From contig NZ_CP023695.1 in the NCBI RefSeq assembly GCF_008704395.1, positions 4,092,001 to 4,156,000 on the forward strand: DNA of 64,000 nucleotides. The letters run 5' to 3'. How positions within the stretch are numbered: the first letter of the stretch is position 1; every line of letters starts with the position of its first letter. The translations under genes and the position numbers were made by a program. This DNA is from Streptomyces alboniger (GTDB taxonomy: Bacteria > Actinomycetota > Actinomycetes > Streptomycetales > Streptomycetaceae). The notes below the pieces were generated by a model that made no database searches, was not told the origin of the DNA, and saw only the letters and a list, made by a program, of their open reading frames with translations. Below are positions 33,460 to 42,163 of the stretch, piece by piece.

Positions 33460-34035
33460 GTGCTTCTCTCAGACAAGGACATCCGGGCCGAGATCGACTC
33501 CGGACGGGTGCGGATCGACCCGTACGACGAATCCATGGTGCAGCCCTCGAGCATCGACGTGCGGCTGGACCGCTACTTCCGGGTGTTCGAGAACCACCGC
33601 TACCCCCACATCGACCCCTCCGTCGAGCAGGCCGATCTGACGCGGCTCGTGGAGCCCGAGGGTGACGAGCCGTTCATCCTGCACCCCGGGGAGTTCGTGC
33701 TCGCCTCGACGTACGAGGTCGTCAGCCTTCCCGATGACCTCGCCAGCCGTCTTGAGGGCAAGTCCAGCCTCGGGCGGCTCGGGCTCGTCACGCACTCCAC
33801 CGCCGGGTTCATCGACCCGGGGTTCAGCGGGCACGTGACCCTTGAGCTGTCGAACCTCGCGACGCTGCCGATCAAGCTCTGGCCGGGCATGAAGATCGGG
33901 CAGCTGTGTCTGTTCCGGCTGACCTCGTCCGCCGAGGAGCCCTACGGCTCGGCGCGGTACGGGTCGCGTTACCAGGGGCAGCGCGGGCCGACCGCCTCCC
34001 GGTCCTTCCTCAATTTCCATCGGACGCAGGTGTGA
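33460..34035 (+). CDS. dcd: dCTP deaminase
   Basis: 191 residues, GTG start ([16 protein letters not shown]). Converts dCTP to dUTP for thymidylate synthesis. The substrate and trimer motif is [20 protein letters not shown] followed by [13 protein letters not shown], with the catalytic Glu; [12 protein letters not shown] near residue 25 is also conserved. Length and ends match bacterial Dcd. Followed directly by a phosphoribosyltransferase. Confidence 0.97.
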   Translation: MLLSDKDIRAEIDSGRVRIDPYDESMVQPSSIDVRLDRYFRVFENHRYPHIDPSVEQADLTRLVEPEGDEPFILHPGEFVLASTYEVVSLPDDLASRLEGKSSLGRLGLVTHSTAGFIDPGFSGHVTLELSNLATLPIKLWPGMKIGQLCLFRLTSSAEEPYGSARYGSRYQGQRGPTASRSFLNFHRTQV

Positions 34036-34043
34036 GCAGCGGT

Positions 34044-34541
34044 ATGAGTGACGTACGAGAGAACCTTACGTACGAGAAGTTCGGCGGCGCCGTGCGTGAG
34101 CTGGCGCAGACCATCGCCGACGACGGGTACCAGCCCGACATCATCATCTCCATCGCCCGGGGCGGTGTCTTCGTCGCCGGTGGGCTCGCCTACGCGCTCG
34201 ACTGCAAGAACATCCACCTCGTGAATGTCGAGTTCTACACGGGCGTCGGGACCACGCTCGAAATGCCCGTCATGCTCGCGCCCGTGCCCAACGCCATCGA
34301 CTTCACCGACAAGAAGGTGCTCATCGCCGATGACGTCGCCGACACCGGCAAGACGCTGAAGCTCGTGCACGACTTCTGCCTCGACCACGTCGCCGAGGTG
34401 CGGTCCGCGGTCATCTATGAGAAGTCGCACTCGCTCGTGAAGTGCGAGTACGTGTGGAAGCGCACCGACGAGTGGATCAACTTCCCCTGGAGCGTCGAGC
34501 CGCCCGTCGTGAAGCGGGCGGGGCAGGTACTCGACGCCTGA
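34044..34541 (+). CDS. Purine-type phosphoribosyltransferase
   Basis: 165 residues from ATG 34044 (MSDVRENLTYEKFG); a GTG at 34032 overlaps the dcd stop and is an alternative. The PRPP-binding loop is VLIADDVADTGKTL; IIISIARGGVFVAGGLAYAL is the upstream loop of xanthine-guanine-type PRTases. Probably salvages a purine base; substrate is not assignable. Its position suggests nucleotide metabolism together with dcd. Confidence 0.9.
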   Translation: MSDVRENLTYEKFGGAVRELAQTIADDGYQPDIIISIARGGVFVAGGLAYALDCKNIHLVNVEFYTGVGTTLEMPVMLAPVPNAIDFTDKKVLIADDVADTGKTLKLVHDFCLDHVAEVRSAVIYEKSHSLVKCEYVWKRTDEWINFPWSVEPPVVKRAGQVLDA

Positions 34542-34561
34542 CCGAGGTCGTCGATATACGT

Positions 34562-34597
34562 GGGGATATGCGTATGCGCGGGGATATACGTATGCGC
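34562..34597. repeat. Two 18-bp tandem repeats
   Basis: Two copies of ggggatatRcgtatgcgc differing at one base, plus a preceding partial copy (gatatacgt). They abut the left arm of the following terminator hairpin. Confidence 0.85.
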
Positions 34598-34639
34598 GGG
34601 AGGGCCCGGCGGACCTAACGTCCGCCGGGCCCTCCCGCG
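34595..34639. terminator. Bidirectional terminator
   Basis: 19-bp stem (cgcgggagggcccggcgga / tccgccgggccctcccgcg), seven-base loop, between converging phosphoribosyltransferase and YIP1-like genes. Confidence 0.93.
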
Positions 34640-34661
34640 TGGTCATGGGCCGTTCCGGCCG

Positions 34662-35621
34662 CTAGAACGTGCCCAGCTTGACGATCGACAGGATCGCGAG
34701 GAGCTGGATCGAGGCCGCTCCCAGCGCCTTCGGCCACGGCAGCTCGTGGGACTTGCTCACCATGGTCGTGAGCAGCGCGCCCGCCGCCAGCCAGGTCGCC
34801 CAGCCGAGGAGCTGGACGAAGGGCTGGCCGCCGCCCAGGAACATCGCCACGATCACGCGGGGCGCGTCCGTCAGCGACATGATCAGCATGGAGAGGCCGA
34901 CCGTCGGCTGCCAGGCGCCGTCGCCGCCGAGCTGGCGGGCGAGGGTGTGCGTGACCACGCCCAGGATGAACGCGCTGATGGTGATCGCGACGCCGGTCGT
35001 CAGGACGTACGGGACCGCCGCCGAGAGGGTGGCGTTGATCGCGTCGGAGCGGGCGTCGTCGAAGCCGAAGATCGCGAGCAGTCCGTAGAGGAACGTGACG
35101 ACGACCGCCGGGGCCCACATCGCGTAGTCCCGCATCTGGAGGAAGGTCGGAGCCGGGCGCAGCACGATGCCGCGCAGCAGGTCCTTCCAGTGCAGGCGCG
35201 GGCCGATGGGCGCGGGGGCCTGGCCCGCGCGGTACGTGTCGCCCTGGTTGTAGGGGTCATCCCCGATGGAGAAGGCCTGGGTGTGCCCGGGGTTGTTGGC
35301 CGCGTACGGGTCGTAGCCGCCCTGGGGGCCGGGGCCGGGGCCAAGGCCCTGGTCGCCGAAGTACTCCGGCTCCCCGTGACCGCCGCCGCCCGCCTGCGGC
35401 CACTGCTGGCCGCCGCCGCCACGCTGCTGCGGGCCGCCGCCCCCGTACTGGGGGCCGCCACCGCCGTACTGCTGCGGGTTCGGCGGCACGGGTGGGTAGC
35501 CGTACGGCTGCTGCTGCCCCTGGGGGGCCTGCTGTCCGTACGGCTGCTGCCGCGGTTGTTGTTGCGGTCGCGCTTGCGGGGCGCGGTTGTCCCGGCCGCG
35601 TCCGATCCTGAATCCAGCCAC
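34662..35621 (-). CDS. YIP1-family-like membrane protein
   Basis: 319 residues from a GTG (read AGFRIGRGRDNR). The first 140 residues are low-complexity Gln/Pro/Gly/Tyr. The C-terminal half has about five hydrophobic segments, starting after LHWKDLLRGIVLRPAPTFLQ, a YIP1-type entry motif. Segments include WAPAVVVTFLYGLLAIFGF, VLTTGVAITISAFILGVV and LLGWATWLAAGALLTTM. Function in bacteria is unknown. Confidence 0.82.
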   Translation of the reverse strand: MAGFRIGRGRDNRAPQARPQQQPRQQPYGQQAPQGQQQPYGYPPVPPNPQQYGGGGPQYGGGGPQQRGGGGQQWPQAGGGGHGEPEYFGDQGLGPGPGPQGGYDPYAANNPGHTQAFSIGDDPYNQGDTYRAGQAPAPIGPRLHWKDLLRGIVLRPAPTFLQMRDYAMWAPAVVVTFLYGLLAIFGFDDARSDAINATLSAAVPYVLTTGVAITISAFILGVVTHTLARQLGGDGAWQPTVGLSMLIMSLTDAPRVIVAMFLGGGQPFVQLLGWATWLAAGALLTTMVSKSHELPWPKALGAASIQLLAILSIVKLGTF

Positions 35622-35766
35622 GAATCGAACGTACCTGGTCTCACGGAGTGGGGTCGTCCCCCCTCGGGAGGAGAGCGGCTTTGCGGCCGACCTGTGACAA
35701 CCCTTAGGGGAAACCCTGAGGCCTGCTGCACCGGGCCAGCGGCGCAGCACTCACCGGCTCACCGGC

Positions 35767-37206
35767 TCAGCGGCGCAGCACCGCCCCGTACGCCAGCGGG
35801 TCCGAAGACGCGGGCAGGCCCAGGGAGTTCGGGGTGACGACCGAGCCGCCCGCGGTGACGGAGGGCAGGTCCCAGACACCGCCCGCCGAGGCGTTCTCGC
35901 CCGGCGCCGCGACGGAGAGGTCCGGGCGGCCGTCGCCGTTGTGGTCGGCGGTGGCGAGCGCCGCGCCGAAGGCGTCACCCTGCTCGGCGATGCCGCGGAT
36001 GCCGGGGGAGTTCTGCTGGTACGCGACCGCCCTCGCCGCCCCCGACGCGTCGAGGATGCCCTTCGCGCCGCCCTTCAGGACCGTGACGCTGCCGGCCCGC
36101 GCCGCGCTGCCGATCGCCTCGCCGGGGGCGCCCGCGATCAGGTCGTCCTTGCCGTCGCCGTCGATGTCCGCGACGGCGAGGGCGTTGCCGAAGTCGTCAC
36201 CCGTCTCGGCGACGCCGGGGACGCCCGGCGTGTCCTGGTTGAGGGTCTGGCCCTGCCAGATGGGCTCGTCGCCGCCCCCGTAGTGGATGTGGATGCCGCC
36301 GCCCTTGGCGCGCTCCTCGGGACCGCACGGGTCGTCGATGTTCTCGTCGGCGATCTCCCGGCAGTTGCCGAGCGCGAGGTCGTCGAGGCCGTCACCGTTG
36401 AAGTCGCCGGTGGCCAGCGCGTTCGCGGCGCTGTTGTCGCTGCTCCAGGTCAGGCCGAAGCGGTCCTCGTCCTTGCTGTAGCGGTAGAGCTGGACGTGGG
36501 ACTGGGTGTGGGGCTGGTTCTGCGTGTAGTAGGCCACGGCCACTTCGGGGCGGCCGTCGGAGTTGAAGTCGCCGGTCGTCATGACGGGGGCGCGACCGCC
36601 CATGGGGTAGGTCATCACGGGCTTGGTCCGGGCGGCGTACGGGTTGAAGTTGGCGACGACCTTGTCCTTGGCGCCGATCGCCAGGTCGACGTCCGTGTCG
36701 CCGGTGAAGTCGGCGGCGGCCAGGGACATGCCGTACGCGTCGGAGGCCTTCTCGCCGCGGGCGGCGGTGTTGGCCAGGGCGAAGCCGTCGCCGGTGCCGT
36801 ACAGGACGGTGACCGAGCCCGCGTCCGTCTTGGCGTCGATGTCCTCGCCCGGGGCGCCGATGACGAGGTCGGCGTACCCGTCGTCGTCGACGTACGCCGT
36901 GGTGACCGCGCCACCGAAGCGGTCGCCGGCCTCGGGCGTGCCGGGGACCTCGACGGTGGCCTGCGTGATGCGCCGCACGCCGTTTCGGCCCGGCCCGCCC
37001 TCGCCGCCGAAGACGACGCTCACGTAACCGGCCTTCGCCTTGCCGTTGACGGTGCCGGAGGGCACGCCGACGGCGAGGTCCGCGTAGCCGTCGCCGTTGA
37101 AGTCGGCGGTGTGCTTCGCGGGCGCGGCGAGGGCCGGCGTGGCGGGAAGGGCCAGCAGGCCCGTGGTCGTCAGGGACGCGCTCAGGAGGAAGGCACGGAT
37201 GCGCAC
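35767..37206 (-). CDS. Secreted FG-GAP/integrin-like beta-propeller protein 1
   Basis: 479 residues with a signal peptide (FLLSASLTTTGLLALPATPA, cleavage near ALA). Seven FG-GAP-like repeats carry calcium-binding DxDGxxDL motifs (FNGDGYADLAVG, DDDGYADLVIG, FNGDGLDDLALG, IDGDGKDDLIAG and others) often followed by APGED/E. Seven repeats fit a seven-bladed propeller. Such exported proteins bind ligands or calcium; the role here is unknown. First of five adjacent homologues on this strand. Confidence 0.93.
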   Translation of the reverse strand: MRIRAFLLSASLTTTGLLALPATPALAAPAKHTADFNGDGYADLAVGVPSGTVNGKAKAGYVSVVFGGEGGPGRNGVRRITQATVEVPGTPEAGDRFGGAVTTAYVDDDGYADLVIGAPGEDIDAKTDAGSVTVLYGTGDGFALANTAARGEKASDAYGMSLAAADFTGDTDVDLAIGAKDKVVANFNPYAARTKPVMTYPMGGRAPVMTTGDFNSDGRPEVAVAYYTQNQPHTQSHVQLYRYSKDEDRFGLTWSSDNSAANALATGDFNGDGLDDLALGNCREIADENIDDPCGPEERAKGGGIHIHYGGGDEPIWQGQTLNQDTPGVPGVAETGDDFGNALAVADIDGDGKDDLIAGAPGEAIGSAARAGSVTVLKGGAKGILDASGAARAVAYQQNSPGIRGIAEQGDAFGAALATADHNGDGRPDLSVAAPGENASAGGVWDLPSVTAGGSVVTPNSLGLPASSDPLAYGAVLRR

Positions 37207-37226
37207 TGGGGCTCCGGGGGGTGAGG

Positions 37227-37258
37227 GCCGGGCCCGCGCTCGACAGCGCGGGCCCGGC
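37227..37258 (-). terminator. Terminator after FG-GAP gene 2
   Basis: 14-bp GC-rich stem (gccgggcccgcgct / agcgcgggcccggc) with a four-base loop just 3' of the FG-GAP gene ending at 37280. Confidence 0.85.
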
Positions 37259-37279
37259 GGTGAGGAGGAGAAGGGGCGG

Positions 37280-38764
37280 TCAGTCGGCGAAGTTGGTGCC
37301 GAGGCGGGGCGTGCCCGAGCCGGAGATGCCCACGGTGGAGGTGTAGACGCCGGACGTGCCCGAGAGCGTGCCGTCCGCCTTGGAGTCCAGGAGGTAGAAG
37401 GCGCCGTTGGAGCCGTTCTCGCCGGACGCGCCGATCGCGAGGTCGCCGCGGCCGTCGTCGTTCAGGTCGTCGACGTGGACCTCCGAGCCGAAGAAGTCGT
37501 TCTTCTCGTTGGCGTTCGGGACGCCGGGGGTGTTCTGGCTCAGCAGCACCGAGTTCTTGGTGGAGAGGCCGGAACCGTCCGTGGCGCCGTAGACGACGGT
37601 GACCGAGCCCGCGTCGCTGACGCCCTCCAGGTCCTCGCCGGGGGTGCCGACGACCAGGTCGAGGTGGCCGTCGCCGTTGATGTCCCCGAGGTCCAGCTCG
37701 GTGCCGAACGCGTCGCCGGTCTCGCCGCTGCCGGGCACGCCCTCGGACTCCTGGGTGATGACCTGGCTGCCTCCGTACGGGCCGGTGGACTTGCCCTTCA
37801 CGACGTACACGGTGCCGCCCTTGTGCGCGCCGGAGATGCCGTCGTCCCAGGTCAGACCGATGATGATGTCGCCGTAGCCGTCGCTGTCCGTGTCGCCCAC
37901 GTCGGTGATGACGCCGCCGGGAAGCCGCTGTACACCGGTCGTCGTGACGCCGTTCGCGCTGCCGGGCAGCCAGAGGTTCGCGTTCTCGCCCCCGGCGACG
38001 GAGTAGCCGTCGACGATCAGGTCGTCCTTGCCGTCGCCGTTGACGTCACCGGAGTGCAGGTTGAACGGGCCCGCGTCCTCGCCGCTCTGGATGGGCGGGG
38101 TGACGGTGTAGTGGCGGCCGGTGCCGCCGGCGCGGGTGAAGCCGCCCTCGTACACGTCGATGGTGGCCGTGCCGGAGCGGGAGCCGATGACGAGGTCGTC
38201 CTTGCCGTCGCCGTCGAAGTCGCCCGCCTGGATGGGCCCGCCGAAGAAGTCGTGCTTGGTGGGGCGCGGGTCCTTGAGCGTGGTCCCCCCGGACAGGCCG
38301 TTCTTCGAGCCCCACAGGATCTGTACGGTGCCGCCGTCGACGTCCGAGCCGACGTCCTCGCCGAACGCGGCTACCGCGAGGTCGTCGTACCCGTCGCGGT
38401 TGAAGTCGCCGTACGCGGTGTCGGCGCCGAAGCTGTCGCCCTTCTCGGCGTCGCCGGGCACGCCCGCGCTGTTCTGGCTGTACGTGGTGTGGTGCCGTTC
38501 GGCGCCGCCGTAGGTCACCGTGACCTGGCCGGCCCCGGCCTTCCCGCCGACGTACGCGCTCGGGGCGGAGGTGGCGAGGTCCGCGACGCCGTCGCCGTTG
38601 AAGTCGGCTTCGTCCGGCTGCGCGGCCGCGGCCGGCTCGGCGGCGGAGGCGGTGGCCGCCGTGGCGGTGAGCAGTCCACCGGACAGCGCGGCCGCGACGG
38701 CCGTCGCCGCGGCGAGGCGTATGCGTCCCGGTCTGGTGGCGGTGGTGCGCTTGTGCTGGGCCAT
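37280..38764 (-). CDS. Secreted FG-GAP/integrin-like beta-propeller protein 2
   Basis: 494 residues from ATG 38764. Twin-Arg-like basic N-terminus then signal peptide (ATAVAAALSGGLLTATAATA). Seven FG-GAP-type repeats, for example FNGDGVADLATSAP, FNRDGYDDLAVAAFGED, FDGDGKDDLVIGS, VNGDGKDDLIVDG, INGDGHLDLVVGTPGED and LNDDGRGDLAIGASGEN. The DxDGxxDL calcium sites and overall order match its neighbours. It has its own terminator, so it may be a separate unit. Confidence 0.93.
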   Translation of the reverse strand: MAQHKRTTATRPGRIRLAAATAVAAALSGGLLTATAATASAAEPAAAAQPDEADFNGDGVADLATSAPSAYVGGKAGAGQVTVTYGGAERHHTTYSQNSAGVPGDAEKGDSFGADTAYGDFNRDGYDDLAVAAFGEDVGSDVDGGTVQILWGSKNGLSGGTTLKDPRPTKHDFFGGPIQAGDFDGDGKDDLVIGSRSGTATIDVYEGGFTRAGGTGRHYTVTPPIQSGEDAGPFNLHSGDVNGDGKDDLIVDGYSVAGGENANLWLPGSANGVTTTGVQRLPGGVITDVGDTDSDGYGDIIIGLTWDDGISGAHKGGTVYVVKGKSTGPYGGSQVITQESEGVPGSGETGDAFGTELDLGDINGDGHLDLVVGTPGEDLEGVSDAGSVTVVYGATDGSGLSTKNSVLLSQNTPGVPNANEKNDFFGSEVHVDDLNDDGRGDLAIGASGENGSNGAFYLLDSKADGTLSGTSGVYTSTVGISGSGTPRLGTNFAD

Positions 38765-38924
38765 GCGGTTCTCCTGCGGCAGGCGGGGGCGTTCACCGGG
38801 CATTGGCCCTGGCGTCACGCTGTGGTCGGCGAAGGGGAGACCGCCGGGGGGCCTCAAGGGTTGTACGGGAATGGGGAGTTGGGAGAGGTTGCTGTGTTCA
38901 GGGGATTTGGCGGGGAAACGCCAA

Positions 38925-38960
38925 CGCCGGACGGGCTGGATCTCTCCAGCCCGTCCGGCG
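38925..38960 (-). terminator. Terminator after FG-GAP gene 3
   Basis: 16-bp stem cgccggacgggctgga / tccagcccgtccggcg, four-base loop. The hairpin and its flank (cttgaggac) look like a common streptomycete intergenic hairpin. It lies 3' of the FG-GAP gene ending at 39022. Confidence 0.88.
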
Positions 38961-39021
38961 CTTGAGGACGAACTCGGCGAAGCCGGTGATCTACCGGCCA
39001 ACCAAAGGCACCGCCCAGGGC

Positions 39022-40467
39022 CTACCGCCCAAGCACCGCCCCGTACTCCTTGGCGCCCGAGAGCCCCAGCTTGCCCGGTGTCACCGAGGTGACCGGCGGG
39101 TTCGGGCCGTCCTTCGGGGTCGCGGCGTACCAGACGCCGCCCTTGCCGTCCTCGCCCGGCGCGCCCACCGCGACGTCCGGGTAGGTGTCGCCGTTGTAGT
39201 CGCCGGTGGTGACGGCAGCGCCGAGCCGGTCGCCGGCCTCCGCCGTGCCCGCCACGCCCGTGGAGTTCTGGCTGAAGGAGGGGCCGACGAGGTGCTCGCC
39301 GGTGCCGAGCGAGGCGAGGACCGAGTAGGAACCGGCGTTCTTCGCGGTGCCGACGGCCTCGGTGTCGGCGCCGACGATCAGCTCGTCGATGCCGTCCTTG
39401 TCGACGTTGGCGGTCGCCAGGTGCGCGCCGAAGTTGTCGTCGGCCTCCGCGGTGCCGCCGACCTGCGGGCTGTCCTGCGTGGTGCAGGAGGAGCCGCCGT
39501 CGCCGAACGCGCCGCCCTTCTTGCCGTAGACGGTGAGGACGGCGCCGCCGAGGCGGTCCTCGCAGGCGGTGCTCTCGAACTCGGGGTTGGGCTGGACGTG
39601 TCCGATGGCGAGGTCGTCGGTGCCGTCGCCGTCGAAGTCACCGGCGGCCAGGGCGGAGTAGGTGGTGTCGCCGGTGGACCACGTCGTCTTCCACGCGCCG
39701 GACGCCCGGCTCAGCACCTCGGTGCCGCTGATCTCCATGCCGTCGTACGCCAGGGCGATGTCATCGCCGCCGTCGCCGTCGAAGTCACCGCTGGTCACGA
39801 CGGTCGGCCCGGCGAAGTGCCAGCCCTGGATACGGGAGAGCGTGGCGGGCGAGCCCGCGGTGAAGGGGCCCGGCCGCATCGAGAGCGAGCTGGTCTCGTC
39901 GAAGTGGGTGTTGAGGGCGATGTCCTTGTCGCCGTCCCTGTCGAAGTCGCCGGTGGTGAGCACCGCCCCGTACCCGCGGGCTTCGCCGTTTCCTCCGGAG
40001 GCCGCGGTGAAGCCGCCCTTGAAGCCGCTCGCGGAGCCCCACACGATCGTGACGGTGCCCGCGCCCTGGGCGGCGTCGATGTCCTCGCCGGGGGCGCCGA
40101 CGACCAGGTCCGCGTAACCGTCGCCGTTCATGTCGTTCGAGTCGACGGCCTTGCCGAACGTGTCGCCCGCCTCGGCCGTGCCGGGCACACCCGCGGTGGC
40201 CTGGCTGACCGTGACCGAGCCGTGCTTGCCGAGGCCGGACGCGCCGCCCCAGACGACGTTGACGTATCCGGCGCCGGCCTTGCCGCCGACCGTCGCGCCG
40301 GGCACACCGACCGCGAGGTCCGCGTAGCCGTCGCCGTTGTAGTCGGCGCGGAGCTGGGAGGGCGTGGCGGCCGAGGCGCCGCCCGCCGCCAGGCCCGTGA
40401 GGCCGAGGGCCGTGGCGGCGCAGAGGGCGCCCGCGGTGATGAGCTTGTTGCGCACGTGCTGAGTCAC
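39022..40467 (-). CDS. Secreted FG-GAP/integrin-like beta-propeller protein 3
   Basis: 481 residues from GTG 40467 (read TQHVRNK), with GGAGATATCT upstream. Signal peptide LITAGALCAATALGLTGLAA. Seven FG-GAP-type repeats: YNGDGYADLAVGVPG, MNGDGYADLVVGAPGED, FDRDGDKDIALN, FDGDGGDDIALAY, FDGDGTDDLAIGH, VDKDGIDELIVGADTEA, YNGDTYPDVAVGAPGED. Similar repeat order to the other members suggests tandem gene duplication. A longer in-frame start exists but lacks a binding site. Confidence 0.92.
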   Translation of the reverse strand: MTQHVRNKLITAGALCAATALGLTGLAAGGASAATPSQLRADYNGDGYADLAVGVPGATVGGKAGAGYVNVVWGGASGLGKHGSVTVSQATAGVPGTAEAGDTFGKAVDSNDMNGDGYADLVVGAPGEDIDAAQGAGTVTIVWGSASGFKGGFTAASGGNGEARGYGAVLTTGDFDRDGDKDIALNTHFDETSSLSMRPGPFTAGSPATLSRIQGWHFAGPTVVTSGDFDGDGGDDIALAYDGMEISGTEVLSRASGAWKTTWSTGDTTYSALAAGDFDGDGTDDLAIGHVQPNPEFESTACEDRLGGAVLTVYGKKGGAFGDGGSSCTTQDSPQVGGTAEADDNFGAHLATANVDKDGIDELIVGADTEAVGTAKNAGSYSVLASLGTGEHLVGPSFSQNSTGVAGTAEAGDRLGAAVTTGDYNGDTYPDVAVGAPGEDGKGGVWYAATPKDGPNPPVTSVTPGKLGLSGAKEYGAVLGR

Positions 40468-40523
40468 TGAGATATCTCCAACTGGCTGAGAGGAAGGGCA
40501 AGGTGCGCGGCGGGCGCGGGGCA

Positions 40524-41909
40524 TCAACGCAGGGTGTGTCCGAAGCCCGCGTCCACGCCCCCGACGCCGAAGTCCCTGCCGTTGAAGGAGGTCGCGTAGG
40601 ACGAGGTCAGGCCCGTCGCCGTGCCCCGCAGGGACCACACGGCGCCGACGTCCCGGGTCGTGTCGATGTCCTCACCGGTGGCGCCGGCGGCCAGGTCCGC
40701 CTTGCCGTTCTTGTTGATGTCCTTGAGGCGTACGGACGTACCGAAGTGGTCGCCCGGCTCCGCGACGCCCGGCACGCCCGAGGTCTCCTGGTGCCAGGAC
40801 TTGCCCGAGGTGAAGTGCCCGCCGGAGGACTTCAGGAACGTCACGCTGCCCGTGCCCGCGACCGCGCCGACGGTCTCGCCGGGCGCGCCGACCGCGAGGT
40901 CGGCCAGGCCGTCGCCGGTCACGTCGCCCGCGGAGACGGACGCGCCGAAGCCGTCGCCGGTCTCATCGGTGCCGGGCACGCCCGCGCTGTCCTGGTGGTA
41001 CGTCGTCGGGGCGCCGAACTCCCGGTCACCGCCGAGCCGCACGGTGACCGAACCGCCCTTGCCTCCCCGGGCGTTGCCGGTGATCAGGTCGGCGTAGCCG
41101 TCGCCGTTGACGTCACCGGAGGTGGCCGCGTCGCGGGTGGCGGTCGGGTCGTCGCCCTCGCCGAGGATCTCGGCGTTGTAGCCGTAGTCGCCCGCGCCGC
41201 CGTTCATGTGGGCGGTCCAGGCCCCGCCGTCCGCGCGCTCGCCGTACAGGACGAGGCTGATGCCGTCCGCCTGCTTGAAGTTCCCGGCGACCATGCCGTC
41301 GAGGCGGGTGCCCTCGGGGATGAAGTCGACCTCCAGGCCGAGCGGGCGCTCGAATTCGTTCCCGTCGCTGTAGTACCACCAGTTGTCGCCGCTGACCACG
41401 GCGAGCTGCTGGCTTCCGTCGCCGTCGAAGTCGGTCCAGACGGTGGCCTCGCCGAAGCGGCCCGTGGTGTCGGCCGGGGAGGTCACGACGCGGCCGCCGT
41501 CGTGGAAGCCGTCCTTGCCGCCCCAGATGATGGTGACGGCGCCGGACGGCTTGCCGTCGACCTTCTCGCCGGGGGCGCCGACGACGAGGTCGGCGTAGCC
41601 GTCGCGGTTCACGTCGCCCGTGGTGACGTTCTCGCCGAACTCGTCCTCGGGCTCGGTCACGCCGGGCACCTGGCGGGAGTTCTGGGTCAGGGTCGTCGCC
41701 TGGTTGGCGGCGAGCCCGGACGCCGAACCGAAGGTCACGGTCACGGAATTGGTGTGCGGCGAGCCGATCGCGAGGTCACGGTAGCCGTCGCCGTTGAAGT
41801 CGTCCTTCAGGGTGGAGGCGGCGCTCGCCGGACCGGCCAGCGGCAGCGTCAGCCCCGCGGCGGCGAGGGCCGCGACGGTGGCGGTGACGGCCAGGTTTCT
41901 TGCGCGCAC
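40524..41909 (-). CDS. Secreted FG-GAP/integrin-like beta-propeller protein 4
   Basis: 461 residues, GTG start. Signal peptide LAVTATVAALAAAGLTLPLA with AxA cleavage. Seven repeat positions, one lacking the metal motif (FKQADGISLVLYG); others are FNGDGYRDLAIGSP, VNRDGYADLVVGAPGEK, FDGDGSQQLAVV, VNGDGYADLITGN, VTGDGLADLAVGAPGET and INKNGKADLAAGATGED. C-terminus ends in a conserved FGHTLR-like segment. Confidence 0.92.
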   Translation of the reverse strand: MRARNLAVTATVAALAAAGLTLPLAGPASAASTLKDDFNGDGYRDLAIGSPHTNSVTVTFGSASGLAANQATTLTQNSRQVPGVTEPEDEFGENVTTGDVNRDGYADLVVGAPGEKVDGKPSGAVTIIWGGKDGFHDGGRVVTSPADTTGRFGEATVWTDFDGDGSQQLAVVSGDNWWYYSDGNEFERPLGLEVDFIPEGTRLDGMVAGNFKQADGISLVLYGERADGGAWTAHMNGGAGDYGYNAEILGEGDDPTATRDAATSGDVNGDGYADLITGNARGGKGGSVTVRLGGDREFGAPTTYHQDSAGVPGTDETGDGFGASVSAGDVTGDGLADLAVGAPGETVGAVAGTGSVTFLKSSGGHFTSGKSWHQETSGVPGVAEPGDHFGTSVRLKDINKNGKADLAAGATGEDIDTTRDVGAVWSLRGTATGLTSSYATSFNGRDFGVGGVDAGFGHTLR

Positions 41910-42163
41910 GTGGTACTCCCGGGTTTGCGGCAGGACATCCGCGGGCTCCGACTGAGCCTTTGGGCAGGGCCTGAGCCTCTGGAGAGGGGCCTGGGCCTCT
42001 GGGCAGCGTGAGCCTTTGGGCAGGGCTCGGCTTCCGGGTGTGTGACTCGTGAGGCGTACGAAGGGTTGTGCGCCGGAAGTGGCGTGGTGGCCGCGAGATG
42101 AACACCGGCCCGCACTACTGACCCCCGCTCACCCGGCGCCCCCACCGCACTACTGACCCCCGC

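Noticed and set aside
37097..38965. Very long open frame on the plus strand across the FG-GAP cluster
   Set aside because: It is the antisense of strongly GC-biased coding DNA; its Val/Gly/Arg-rich translation has no domains, whereas the minus strand has signal peptides and calcium-binding repeats. The same applies to other long plus-strand frames at 35941-43606.
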